Assembly (NCBI GenBank): GCA_001303025.1 | Contig: LJNK01000017.1 | Location: forward strand, 1-64,000 | Length of the DNA stretch: 64,000 bases | Source of the DNA: Deltaproteobacteria bacterium SG8_13 | GTDB taxonomy: Bacteria; Desulfobacterota; Desulfobacteria; Desulfobacterales; SG8-13 | Direction of reading: 5' to 3' | Part shown: positions 25,330 to 34,100 of the stretch, piece by piece | Layout: each line of letters opens with the position of its first letter | Position numbering within the stretch: position 1 is the first letter of the stretch | Made by a program: the position numbers and the translations under genes | Notes under the pieces: generated by a model | Database searches by the model: none | Told to the model about the DNA's origin: nothing | Seen by the model: the letters and a program-made list of their open reading frames with translations, nothing else

Positions 25330-26373
25330 ATGAATATTTTGTATGGCGTGCAGGCCACCGGCAACGGCCACATCAGCCGCTCCCGGGAGGTGGTCTCCAA
25401 ACTCAAAAAGCTGGGTCACAATGTACGGGTGGTATTCAGCGGCAGGGCAGCGGACGAGCTGACAGAGGTCGATGAGTTCGAGCCTTACACGGTGTATGCC
25501 GGCCTGACCTTTCAGACCCGGAAAGGAAAAATCCGGGTTCTTCGCACCGCTGCTCGACTGAACCTGCCGGGCTTTTACCGCGATATCTTCTCTTTTGATA
25601 CTTCAGACATCGATCTGGTTGTCACCGACTTTGAACCGATCTCCGCCCGTGTCGCCCGCCGCAGCAAAATTCCTTCCATTGGTATCGGTCACCAGTACGC
25701 GTTTGTGCATCGCATACCCATGGCTGGCGCCAATCCGGTTTCCCGCTGGGTTCTGACGAATTTTGCCCCGGTGGACATTCCGATCGGACTTCATTGGCAT
25801 CACTTCGGCTTCCCGATTCTGCCGCCCATCATTCCCGACCACCTGCGTGTCGATCGAGCGGTTGACGAGAAAAAAATACTGGTCTACCTGCCTTTTGAAA
25901 GCCTTTCAGACGTGACAGATACCCTGGAGGCTATCCCTACCCACCATTTTTATATATACGGCAGCGGCAAAATCGATCAGGCGACCGACCGCGGTCACCT
26001 CCACTTGCGTCCGTTTTCGCGACAGGGGTTCTTGAACGACCTGGAGGAGTGCAGCGGGGTGGTTTGCAATGCAGGCTTCGAGCTGGCCAGTGAAGCGCTG
26101 CACATCGGGAAAAAGTTGCTGGTAAAACCACTCAAGGGTCAACCGGAGCAGCTGTCAAATGCCCTGGCCATATCGAAGCTCGGACTGGGCGGTGTTATGA
26201 ATCACCTGGACGCGCAGCACATTGGCCGGTGGCTGCAGCGCCCTGCCGATCCTCCGGTTACCTATCCGGATGTGGCAAGGATCCTGGCCAACTGGCTGGC
26301 AGAAGGTAGATGGGAAGACCTGGATGGTCTGGCCCGAATTGTCTGGCAGCAGACCGGCCGGCAGGTCGGGTAG
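25330..26373 (+). CDS. MJ1255/VC2487-type glycosyltransferase (347 aa)
   Basis: This is a GT-B fold transferase of the family known from TIGR00661-type proteins. The N-terminus ILYGVQATGNGHISRSREVV binds the acceptor side, and the C-terminal domain has GVVCNAGFELASEALHIGKKLLVKPLKGQPEQ for the sugar donor. It follows the PAP2 gene with a 16-bp gap, under the same Pho-box-like promoter, which suggests a role in phosphate-stress glycolipid synthesis with diacylglycerol as acceptor. The true acceptor and sugar are unknown. No strong ribosome binding site is seen, so coupling to the upstream gene is possible. Confidence 0.82.
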   Translation: MNILYGVQATGNGHISRSREVVSKLKKLGHNVRVVFSGRAADELTEVDEFEPYTVYAGLTFQTRKGKIRVLRTAARLNLPGFYRDIFSFDTSDIDLVVTDFEPISARVARRSKIPSIGIGHQYAFVHRIPMAGANPVSRWVLTNFAPVDIPIGLHWHHFGFPILPPIIPDHLRVDRAVDEKKILVYLPFESLSDVTDTLEAIPTHHFYIYGSGKIDQATDRGHLHLRPFSRQGFLNDLEECSGVVCNAGFELASEALHIGKKLLVKPLKGQPEQLSNALAISKLGLGGVMNHLDAQHIGRWLQRPADPPVTYPDVARILANWLAEGRWEDLDGLARIVWQQTGRQVG

Positions 26374-26398
26374 GTTCGCCAGGCCTCGCGCAGCGATT

Positions 26399-28873
26399 TT
26401 ACTCTTCCAGGCGCACGATACCCAGTCCCCCGTCGATGCTGATCAGCGCTCCGTCCTTTATCCTGCGGGTCGCCTGCCGGATCCCCACGATTGCCGGCAC
26501 ATTCAGTTCGCGGGCCACGATGGAGCAGTGATTCAGCAAACCGCCTTCTTCTACCACCATCCCGCCGACCATGCTTAAGATGGGTGTCCAACCCGGATCG
26601 GTATTCTCTGCAACGAGGATCTCGCCCTCGTTCAGATTCGCAGTGGTCGGGTCGTGCACAATCCTGGCCCGACCGACTGCCCGCCCGGCACTGGTGCCGA
26701 TGCCCCGAAGAACTCGTGTGTTTTCCGCAAACTCACCCGTCGGCCTTCCATCCACATAGCAGGGATGTACTTCCACCGGTTGATGGTACTGCCGGTAGCG
26801 TTCATCGGAGATGGTCCTCGCCTTTGCCAGCGAAAGGTCACCCTCGACCAGCGCCTCGAGCTCATCAGCATACAGAAACAGCACCCGCTTCCCCAGTCCG
26901 GTGCGTTTCCCGAGCGTAAGAAGCGATAGGCGGACCTCATACAGCGCCTCGTCCAGAAGAAACCGCAGTTCTTCCCGCAGGTCCAGGAACCGGCTCGTCA
27001 AACGGACCGCTACCGGAAGCATGCCTCGCAGGCATAGCCCTCCGAATCCCCTCCTGGGAATTGCATCTTTTAAAACATTTTTGCCGTCCCGGCTGTGATT
27101 AGCATCCGCATGCACGGGGTCCCTGCCGAGGGCTGCCGGATACCGGCGTTTTCCGCCGGCCGGGTAATCTTTGCTCTTGCGAACCAGCGCCTGAAGGATG
27201 GCGATCACCTCTTCGGGGGCCTCGGCCCAGCGTTTGACATAAAGGGTGCGGTGCCGGCTGCGGCACCCGTACCGGGCCAGAAATCGGTCAAAGACCTGCT
27301 GAAACGCCGGTGGCATGTCGGCCAGCAGCTTTTCGGGCGGTTCGGTTATCAAGCGTTGCGAAAACGCCTGATCCTGCCGCAGGGCCTCCGCCATGCGGCG
27401 AAATTGGCGTTCAATGGATATGGTGATGTTCCGACCGTGCTTGGCCAGAAGGCTCAGGAATTTCGAATGGCTGAAGCCGGCCAGATCGACACTCAGCCAT
27501 CGAAGGAGCCAGGTGAAAAAGGTGGCATGTGAATACGGCCACTGGTTTTTCTCCTGTATGGCGGTTATGGTTTCGAGGGCAGAAAGTGATTTGCGCAATG
27601 CCTGATTGGCCGTTTGATCCGGCATCACGCGGGTCTTCGCCAGCAGCGCACGCAGCTTTTTATGATGACGGGACTGCGACGCGAGGCAGATCAGCGGATT
27701 GACCTGCGGTTCGGCTACGAACAATATCGGTGTGCGCAGGGCGATCCACACGCGTGACAGTATCGGCGAGTCGGGGATGTGATCGAATTCTGCGCCGGCC
27801 GGAAACAGGGCTTTCACATCCGCAGTGCGAAAGCGGCGCGGAATCAGCGAAACCACCTGGCGGATGCTTTCGCAGTTAATGTAAAGGTATCCGTTGATCA
27901 CCGCCAGTGCGGGCCAGATCACAGGGACACCCAGAATTCTGCAGGTCCGGGTAAGGCTGAATCGTGCCTGATTGTCCACCATCGCACGGCCTAAAAAAGG
28001 TGTCAGGCGGTCCGCCCACAGGTCATCGGCGATTTTGCGGGTCCAGGTACCGGGAGGCACCGCGCTGGCATCTTCGGTTAGCGTGGTGATGCGGCGGGAC
28101 TGCAGAAGCCAGAGCTTTCCGTCATCTTCGTACGCCCATTCGATGTCCAGGTGACCGGGTCCGAAAGCGTTTTCGAGCTTTCTGAGCATGCCGGCGATCT
28201 GCTGCCACTGGTCTGTGTTCAGCGGGTCCCCGTCAGCGTTGGCATCAAGCTCGGGTCGCTCCACGCGGATCCGACCGGAAGGATCCACAAAGGCGCGAAA
28301 GGGTGACAATCGACCGCTGACCAACGGTTCGGCCAATCCGTGCACCGCTTCGATGACCAGCTCACCCCGCACGGGGTTGACCGGATGGCACCCGAAGGCC
28401 ACGCCGGCCGATGCGGCCTTCACCATCCGCTGGAGAATCACCCCCATCAACGGCTGCTGATCGCTTGCCGGTTCCCTTGCACTGGCCCGATCGTAGCTCT
28501 GGACGCTCTTCGTGTCAGCACTCTGCCAGCATTGGACGATTTTGCTGCGCAGGTCCTCCTCGCTGACGACCTGTAAGAAAGATCGATATTGACCGGCAAA
28601 ACTCTGATTTTCGAGATCCTCCCGAACCGCCGATGAACGAATCGACAATCCCCGGGCAAGGTCCAGCAACACTGCAAACCGCATTACCTCGGCATAAAGG
28701 CCCTCTGGCCAGCGTTGATGCTGCGCAAAATGCCGGTGGGCATCCGTGCTGATGGCGGCAGCGGGTGGAACGTCAAACCCGGCCCGCCGTGCCCTGGCCA
28801 GAGAGGCAAACTTTTCACCGACAACTTCCGGAAGCAGCGCCCGATCGTCGTCGAAAGGTATGAGGTATTTCAT
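26399..28873 (-). CDS. PEP-synthase-related phosphotransferase, rifampicin-phosphotransferase-like layout (824 aa)
   Basis: The N-terminal ~320 residues are a PPDK-type ATP-binding domain (GLSIRSSAVREDLENQSFAGQY, then ASAGVAFGCHPV and LDIEWAYEDDGKLWLLQSR). A long helical middle follows. The last ~110 residues are the swivelling phospho-histidine domain with GGMVVEEGGLLNHCSIVARE, in which the His is the phosphorylated residue. The PEP-binding barrel of true PEP synthase is absent. This ATP-binding / middle / His-domain order is that of rifampicin phosphotransferase, which transfers a phosphate to a bound small molecule. The substrate here is unknown. It lies 62 bp downstream of the GT4 gene and probably shares its Pho-box-like promoter. 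Confidence 0.85.
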   Translation of the reverse strand: MKYLIPFDDDRALLPEVVGEKFASLARARRAGFDVPPAAAISTDAHRHFAQHQRWPEGLYAEVMRFAVLLDLARGLSIRSSAVREDLENQSFAGQYRSFLQVVSEEDLRSKIVQCWQSADTKSVQSYDRASAREPASDQQPLMGVILQRMVKAASAGVAFGCHPVNPVRGELVIEAVHGLAEPLVSGRLSPFRAFVDPSGRIRVERPELDANADGDPLNTDQWQQIAGMLRKLENAFGPGHLDIEWAYEDDGKLWLLQSRRITTLTEDASAVPPGTWTRKIADDLWADRLTPFLGRAMVDNQARFSLTRTCRILGVPVIWPALAVINGYLYINCESIRQVVSLIPRRFRTADVKALFPAGAEFDHIPDSPILSRVWIALRTPILFVAEPQVNPLICLASQSRHHKKLRALLAKTRVMPDQTANQALRKSLSALETITAIQEKNQWPYSHATFFTWLLRWLSVDLAGFSHSKFLSLLAKHGRNITISIERQFRRMAEALRQDQAFSQRLITEPPEKLLADMPPAFQQVFDRFLARYGCRSRHRTLYVKRWAEAPEEVIAILQALVRKSKDYPAGGKRRYPAALGRDPVHADANHSRDGKNVLKDAIPRRGFGGLCLRGMLPVAVRLTSRFLDLREELRFLLDEALYEVRLSLLTLGKRTGLGKRVLFLYADELEALVEGDLSLAKARTISDERYRQYHQPVEVHPCYVDGRPTGEFAENTRVLRGIGTSAGRAVGRARIVHDPTTANLNEGEILVAENTDPGWTPILSMVGGMVVEEGGLLNHCSIVARELNVPAIVGIRQATRRIKDGALISIDGGLGIVRLEE

Positions 28874-28935
28874 GGCGATTCAGGGTAAAGATTTCCAGGA
28901 AGAGCTGCCCGGGGCAGCCGGAGGCGACCCTTTCA

Positions 28936-29961
28936 TCACAAAGCGACCGGCATTTCGGACGGCCTGGCCTTCACCAGGTTCTTTATAAAATATTTTGCAC
29001 TGTTCGGCCAGGAAAACTGGAGGGCATACTCCCGGCAGCGATTCGGATCCAGCTCCAGGGCCTGCAGCGCTGCTTTTTGCAGATCTTCATCCAGAAAACC
29101 GGTTTCACCGTTTTGGACGATGTCGATCGGCCCCCTGACCGGATAAGCCGCCACCGGCACGCCGCTGGCCATCGCCTCCAGCATGACGACGCCGAAGGTG
29201 TCGGTTCTGCTGGGAAAAACAAATACATCGGCTGCCGCATAATGTCGAGCGAGCGCCATTCCGGTTTTGGCTCCGACAAACTGCACATCCGGATAGTCTG
29301 CGCGCAGCCGGTTCAGTTCCGGTCCGTCTCCTACGACGAATTTGGTGCCGGGAAGTTCGAGCTTCAGGAAATCCTCGATGCTCTTCTCGACCGCCACCCG
29401 TCCGACATACATGAATACCGGTCGGGGGGCGGATAGAAACGTTTTGCCATGCATCCGAAATCGCTCCGCGTCTACGCCCCGGGGCCACAGGACGGTACGG
29501 GCAAATCCCCTGCTCTCCAGTTCTTCCCGCAGGGGGACAGAGGAAATCAACACTTTGCTGGCAGCGGAATGAAACCATCTGAGCATGGCAAAACTCCAGC
29601 GGCTGGGTATGCGAAATCGCAGCTGGACGTACTCGTCGAACCGGGTCGTAAAGGAAGTGGTAAAGTTCAGCCGGTTGTGAACGCAGTATCGGCGCCCCGA
29701 CAGCCCGACGGGCCCTTCGGTTACGATGTGAATGGCATCCGGCCGGAAGTTCTCCAGCTGTTTTCGCAATCGTATCCCGGGAGCCATTGCCAGACGGATC
29801 TGCGGATAGGTTGGACAGGGGATGGAAGGGGGGAAACAGTCCGGGTGAAGAACCAGCACCTGATGACCGAAGTGGTTGAGCTGGCGAATCGTTTCGGTGA
29901 GGGTGGTCACGACACCGCTGATTTGCGGGTGCCAGGCGTCTGTTACAATCGCAATTTTCAT
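28936..29961 (-). CDS. GT4 glycosyltransferase, MgtA/SqdX-like (341 aa)
   Basis: This is a complete GT-B transferase. The N-terminus KIAIVTDAWHPQISGVVTTL and PDAIHIVTEGPVGLSGRR are typical of glycolipid mannosyl- and sulfoquinovosyltransferases. The donor site is seen in YVGRVAVEKSIEDFL and in the E-x7-E block FPSRTDTFGVVMLEAMASG. Enzymes of this group glycosylate diacylglycerol when phosphate is scarce. A triple YTAAC repeat with a -10-like TAATTG lies ~100 bp upstream, which agrees with phosphate control. The PEP-synthase-related gene follows on the same strand. The identity of the sugar is not deduced. Confidence 0.88.
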   Translation of the reverse strand: MKIAIVTDAWHPQISGVVTTLTETIRQLNHFGHQVLVLHPDCFPPSIPCPTYPQIRLAMAPGIRLRKQLENFRPDAIHIVTEGPVGLSGRRYCVHNRLNFTTSFTTRFDEYVQLRFRIPSRWSFAMLRWFHSAASKVLISSVPLREELESRGFARTVLWPRGVDAERFRMHGKTFLSAPRPVFMYVGRVAVEKSIEDFLKLELPGTKFVVGDGPELNRLRADYPDVQFVGAKTGMALARHYAAADVFVFPSRTDTFGVVMLEAMASGVPVAAYPVRGPIDIVQNGETGFLDEDLQKAALQALELDPNRCREYALQFSWPNSAKYFIKNLVKARPSEMPVAL

Positions 29962-30056
29962 GTTCGCGTACCGATTGGTGTAATTCTATTCGGGAGACCA
30001 GGCTTGGGTCCCGGCTGCCGATACTGGCGGTTTATTAAATCGATATAAGTACCCGA

Positions 30057-30099
30057 CAATTATTGAGAAAAGGTTAGTTGCCGGTTAAATTTCAGTTAC
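30057..30099 (-). promoter_or_regulatory. Putative PhoB box and -10 element (3 repeats) facing the GT4 gene
   Basis: GTTAG (30073), GTTAA (30084) and GTTAC (30095) are spaced 11 bp; read toward the GT4 gene they are GTAAC, TTAAC and CTAAC. TAATTG (30057-30062) begins exactly 10 nt beyond the last unit. Confidence 0.65.
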
Positions 30100-30158
30100 G
30101 GCCGGATGTAGGCACCACTGGCCACCCGGTTGCAGCGGCTGAGAACGGACACGGGTTT

Positions 30159-30201
30159 TTCACGAAACCTTAATGCCGCGCTAACTTCTGACCGCTACCT
30201 T
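30159..30201 (+). promoter_or_regulatory. Putative PhoB box and -10 element (3 repeats) upstream of radical SAM gene
   Basis: TTCAC (30159), TTAAT (30170) and CTAAC (30181) are spaced 11 bp, and TACCTT (30196-30201) begins 10 nt after the last unit. It is back-to-back with the set at 30057-30099 in the 271-bp divergent gap. Confidence 0.6.
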
Positions 30202-30232
30202 GTCGGTGCGATTGATTTCGACGATCAAGTAA

Positions 30233-31609
30233 GTGATCCGCAATAAAAGCCCCATGTCCTCTTTACATTTTCGCAAAGATCTGCTGCCGATTCTGAGAAA
30301 CCGAATTCCCGGCCAGCTTGTCGTTCAAGTCACCGACCGCTGCAACGCGCGATGTCCCCAGTGCGGGATGCGGGTTACCGAACGATACCGGCGCTCTTCG
30401 TTGAGCATGGAAAAAACCAGGGCAATCATCGACAGTGCGGCGGCCCGTGGGATTCGGGCGATCTCCTTTACCGGTGGAGAACCCCTGCTGCTTTTCTCAG
30501 ACCTTGTAGAAATGATCGAATACGCTGCCGGTGCCGGTATCGATTACATCCGCACCGGTACCAACGGCTATCTGTTCTGCGACAGTGATGCTGCGGGATT
30601 TGACACCAGGGTTCACCGGATTGCCGAACGGCTTTCGCGCACCTCGCTGCGCAATTTCTGGATCAGTATCGACTCGGCCGTACCGGCGGTGCATGAAAAC
30701 ATGCGGGGATTTCCCGGCGTGATCAAAGGCATCTCAAAGGCCGTACCGATCTTCCACGAGCACGGCATCTATCCTTCCGCCAACCTGGGAATCAATCGAC
30801 TGGTCGGCGGCCCTGGCATACCCGTGGCGACAGATTCGCAGCTCGCGGCCGAACCGACCTGGCAACGATCCCTGCTTACATATAAAAATGCGTTTCGACG
30901 GTTTTATCGGTTCGTTTCAAACCTCGGCTTTTCGATCGTAAATGCCTGCTATCCGATGAGCATTGCAGCCGATCGGTCTGAAGGAGGCCTGGAAGTGGTC
31001 TATGGGGCCAATTCGCAAGAGCAGATCGTCAGGTTCTCGCGCCTGGAAAAAGGACTGCTTTTCAAAGCGCTGCAGGAAACGATAATTGAATACCGCGAAC
31101 GAATACGCATATTTTCGCCCCTTTCATCGCTGTATGCGCTTCATCGACAACACAGCAGCGGGGATGGCCAGCCACTGTATCCCTGCCGGGGCGGCATCGA
31201 CTTTTTCTTTATCGATGCCCGGGATGCCAACACCTATCCCTGCGGATATCGTGGGAGTGAAAACCTGGGGAAATACTGGCAGCTGAAGAAAGTGTCCGGG
31301 GCCGTTGCCGCCACATGCACTCGATGCGACTGGGAGTGCTTCCGGGATCCATCCGAGCTCTTCGGCCCTCTCTTGGCTGCTTTTTCTCAACCCGGTCAAT
31401 TGCTTCGAGATTGCATCCGCGATTGGAACCGTTACCGCCTCTGGCTTTCGGACATACGCTATTACAAGGCCTGTGACTATTTCGACGGCCGACGGCCGCT
31501 CGACAGCAGGCGGTTGTCGAAATTCAAACGCTGCAGTGATCCGTACGTACCGTCACCACGCCAGTGGACTGACTGTATCGATGGGATGGTTCCACGAGAC
31601 GGTGCCTGA
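30233..31609 (+). CDS. Radical SAM protein with C-terminal cysteine cluster (458 aa)
   Basis: This is a radical S-adenosylmethionine enzyme with the [4Fe-4S] motif TDRCNARCPQCGMRV (C-x3-C-x2-C) near residue 40 and the SAM-binding SFTGGEPLLLF. The C-terminal third has more cysteines (LYPCRGG, YPCGYRG, CTRCDWECFRDP) that resemble a SPASM-like auxiliary cluster region. The substrate is unknown. The start is GTG 30233; an ATG at 30254 is the alternative. A Pho-box-like triple repeat lies 48 bp upstream, which places it in the phosphate-stress group, and a 55-residue Cys-rich protein gene follows 41 bp later. Confidence 0.85.
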   Translation: MIRNKSPMSSLHFRKDLLPILRNRIPGQLVVQVTDRCNARCPQCGMRVTERYRRSSLSMEKTRAIIDSAAARGIRAISFTGGEPLLLFSDLVEMIEYAAGAGIDYIRTGTNGYLFCDSDAAGFDTRVHRIAERLSRTSLRNFWISIDSAVPAVHENMRGFPGVIKGISKAVPIFHEHGIYPSANLGINRLVGGPGIPVATDSQLAAEPTWQRSLLTYKNAFRRFYRFVSNLGFSIVNACYPMSIAADRSEGGLEVVYGANSQEQIVRFSRLEKGLLFKALQETIIEYRERIRIFSPLSSLYALHRQHSSGDGQPLYPCRGGIDFFFIDARDANTYPCGYRGSENLGKYWQLKKVSGAVAATCTRCDWECFRDPSELFGPLLAAFSQPGQLLRDCIRDWNRYRLWLSDIRYYKACDYFDGRRPLDSRRLSKFKRCSDPYVPSPRQWTDCIDGMVPRDGA

Positions 31610-31650
31610 ACACCCACCCTGAATAAATCTCTCAAGGAGCAGTATTAACA

Positions 31651-31818
31651 ATGAATACCAATCCATGCCTGTGTTGCGAAATGATTGATGAAGACAAAAA
31701 CAATGCAATCTGCATCCGCTGCGACAAACGAATTAAATACGTTGCGCACCTGGAGCGATCGCTCGTCTACTGTCCGTCGGTGTCGGAGGAGTGTGAAAGC
31801 GGTGTGCTGACGGGCTGA
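31651..31818 (+). CDS. 55-residue cysteine-rich (zinc-ribbon-like) protein
   Basis: The ATG at 31651 is preceded by AAGGAG at a spacing of about 11 nt. The product begins MNTNPCLCCEMIDEDKN and contains NAICIRCDKRI, giving C-x-C-C and C-x2-C knuckles that could bind one zinc ion, plus two later cysteines. It follows the radical SAM gene by 41 bp in the same direction, probably in the same transcript. I do not recognise a family. Its coding frame is supported by the ribosome binding site and by the regular cysteine pattern. Confidence 0.55.
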   Translation: MNTNPCLCCEMIDEDKNNAICIRCDKRIKYVAHLERSLVYCPSVSEECESGVLTG

Positions 31819-31888
31819 ATCGGCACACAGCCTCAGGAAGGGGATATCTTCTGGATGGCAGTGGGGCAGTGGAGCAACAACAGAACCT

Positions 31889-32557
31889 TTACCTTGCAAC
31901 CATGGCCCGCATCATATCGCCGGCATTTTCAGCGTGATCGGCAATGGAACCGATCGTCTCCGCCAACCGAACCATGTGGAAAACGGTTACCGGATCGATC
32001 TTCATGTTGAGCGCCTTCTCCTTGATGATGTCCTCGAACTTGTCGGCATTGTGCTCCTGCTGGCGCAGGGATCGAATGATCTCCTTTACCACTGCGCGCT
32101 GTCCTTCCGAGTAGTTCTGGAAATACTTGCGCGCTTCGATTACCATCCGGCTCAACTCGTCGATGGGATCAATCACCGCATCCACGAACAGCAGAAAATC
32201 ATTGTGCAGCTCTTTCGGAATACCTGGATCGCTGCGGTAGGAGATCCAGTCCAGGGCATCTTCCACGGAGTCGATCACCGCGTCCTGTTCTCTCAGGTAT
32301 CGAAAAATTTGAAACTTGTCCACCGGCAGCATGGTCCCTTTGGGCAGATGGCCGCGAATGCGCCTTTTGATGGCATCGGCCTCATGTTCCAACCGAATGA
32401 TCTCTTTGCGCAGCTCCTCGAACCGTTGGCAGCGTTCAGACATGTGGCACTCGACGGCCTGCTGGAAAGTCCAGGCGCACTCTTTGACCTTCTCGGCGTG
32501 TTCCTCCAGTCCGTCGAACGGGGATGTCATAAACATCGACAAAAACGGCAACCGCAT
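31889..32557 (-). CDS. DUF47 / PhoU-like partner of PiT transporter (222 aa)
   Basis: This is an all-helical PhoU-like protein of the DUF47 (TIGR00153) family, which nearly always accompanies PiT phosphate transporters and is thought to control them. Acidic metal-binding helices are visible: RLEHEADAIKRRIRGHLPKG, EQDAVIDSVEDALDWISYR, QEHNADKFEDIIKEKAL and AETIGSIADHAENAGDMM. The ATG follows AAAGGAGA. It begins 19 bp after the transporter stop codon, in the same operon. Confidence 0.92.
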   Translation of the reverse strand: MRLPFLSMFMTSPFDGLEEHAEKVKECAWTFQQAVECHMSERCQRFEELRKEIIRLEHEADAIKRRIRGHLPKGTMLPVDKFQIFRYLREQDAVIDSVEDALDWISYRSDPGIPKELHNDFLLFVDAVIDPIDELSRMVIEARKYFQNYSEGQRAVVKEIIRSLRQQEHNADKFEDIIKEKALNMKIDPVTVFHMVRLAETIGSIADHAENAGDMMRAMVAR

Positions 32558-32576
32558 GGCAGTCTCCTTTGGTAAA

Positions 32577-33803
32577 CTAATAAAGCGCTTGGATCAGTTT
32601 GAAAATGATCATGCTGGTCACGGCAGCTGCGGGTAGGGTCAGGATCCAGTATATCACGATCTGGAAGATAATTCGAAAATTGACGGCTTCCAGCCCGCGG
32701 GCAAGTCCCACCCCCATCACGCCGCCCACGGCGGCGTGGGTGGTGGAAACCGGCAGGCCCATTTTCGAAGCGATCAATACAGTCGTGGCCGCAGCAAAAT
32801 CGACCGAAAAACCCCGGGTATTGGTCAGCGTGGTGATCTTTCGGCCAATGGTGTCCATGACCCGATGGCCGGCCATGGCGATACCGCAGGCAATGCCGAT
32901 CCCGCCGAACAGCAGCAAAAAGAACGGCACCGGCACCTTGGTGCCCACCTCGCCGGTCTTCACCAGGAAATAAATCACCGCCAGCGGGCCGATGGCATTG
33001 GCGACGTCATTGGCGCCCTGGGCCAAAGCGACATAGCAGGACGTGCCGATCTGGATGCGTCGGAAAATTCCCTCTTCTCCTTCAACGGCCGGGTCTCCTG
33101 CAAATCTCACCAAGGCCAGCTTGCCCAACCACCCCAGCAAGGCTGCCGCCACAAGAGCGATCAACAGGGCGCTGGGCATTTGCACCGACAGTTTTTTCCC
33201 CAGCGGCGTTTTGAAAAGAAATGACAACACCACCACAAATATCGCAAGACCGATAAAAACCGGCGCCAGCTTTATCGCCCGGGTAAAAGGCTTTTCCACC
33301 GAAAGGATCAGCCGGATGATGACCTTGAACATAAAAAAGGCGATCAGCATGCTGAATACCGGCGATATGACCCAGCTCAGCACTACGGCGCCGAGCTTGT
33401 CCCAGTTGATCACGGAAAATCCGCCGGTCATGATACCGAAGCCGACCATCGCTCCGACAATCGAGTGCGTCGTCGATACCGGCAGGGCCCGCCAGGTGGC
33501 GAAGCTGACCCACAACGCGGCGGCCAGAAGCGCCGACAGGGCACCGATGAGCGCCTGGTGTGGATCGGTCAACACTTCTGTTGAAACAATCCCCTTGCGG
33601 ATGGTGTCGGTGACGTGCGAGCCGATGAATGCCGCCCCCACAAGGTTCAGTATGCCGGCGATAAAAATGGCCTGCCGGATGGTGATGGCCTTTGCGCCGA
33701 CCGCAGAAGCCATGGAGTTGGCAACGTCGTTGGCGCCGATGTTCCAGGCCATGTAAAAACCGAACACGTAACCGACAATCAGTACGATCAGCTCTGATGT
33801 CAT
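32577..33803 (-). CDS. pit: PiT-family low-affinity inorganic phosphate transporter (408 aa)
   Basis: This is a secondary phosphate (metal-phosphate) symporter in the inner membrane. Both PiT signature repeats are present: AWNIGANDVANSMASAVGAKA at the N-terminus and YVALAQGANDVANAIGPLAV in the middle. About ten membrane helices are visible. The gene is followed by its DUF47 partner. Two YTAAC units at 11-bp pitch ~150 bp upstream suggest PhoB control, which is unusual because PiT systems are often constitutive. Confidence 0.94.
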   Translation of the reverse strand: MTSELIVLIVGYVFGFYMAWNIGANDVANSMASAVGAKAITIRQAIFIAGILNLVGAAFIGSHVTDTIRKGIVSTEVLTDPHQALIGALSALLAAALWVSFATWRALPVSTTHSIVGAMVGFGIMTGGFSVINWDKLGAVVLSWVISPVFSMLIAFFMFKVIIRLILSVEKPFTRAIKLAPVFIGLAIFVVVLSFLFKTPLGKKLSVQMPSALLIALVAAALLGWLGKLALVRFAGDPAVEGEEGIFRRIQIGTSCYVALAQGANDVANAIGPLAVIYFLVKTGEVGTKVPVPFFLLLFGGIGIACGIAMAGHRVMDTIGRKITTLTNTRGFSVDFAAATTVLIASKMGLPVSTTHAAVGGVMGVGLARGLEAVNFRIIFQIVIYWILTLPAAAVTSMIIFKLIQALY

Positions 33804-33951
33804 TGTGCGATACGTCCCGGTGGGCAGACTCTCTGCAAGGCAAATCGGCGGCTGCTCAAAGGGTATACAGTTATTGAACTGATCATCTGGCGCGAATATC
33901 CGTTCACGTTATAACGTCACGGTCATTCTCGAAATCTGGAGAGAATATTGC

Positions 33952-33967
33952 GTTAGGATTTTGTTAG
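33952..33967 (-). promoter_or_regulatory. Putative PhoB box (2 repeats) upstream of pit
   Basis: GTTAG (33952) and GTTAG (33963) are identical and 11 bp apart, reading CTAAC toward pit. No good -10 element lies 10 nt beyond, so this is the weakest of the seven sites. The remaining ~290 bp between pit and phoR hold nothing else that I recognise. Confidence 0.4.
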
Positions 33968-34100
33968 GGTCAAGGGGGCATACCACGCAGACGGCGGCAA
34001 AATCAACCCAAATCGATGGTCACCTGGATGCCAAGCACGAAAAAGGACAGCGGATGTCGAACCGAGCGGCATGATGTCGGTGGAGACCGATACGTGTTTG

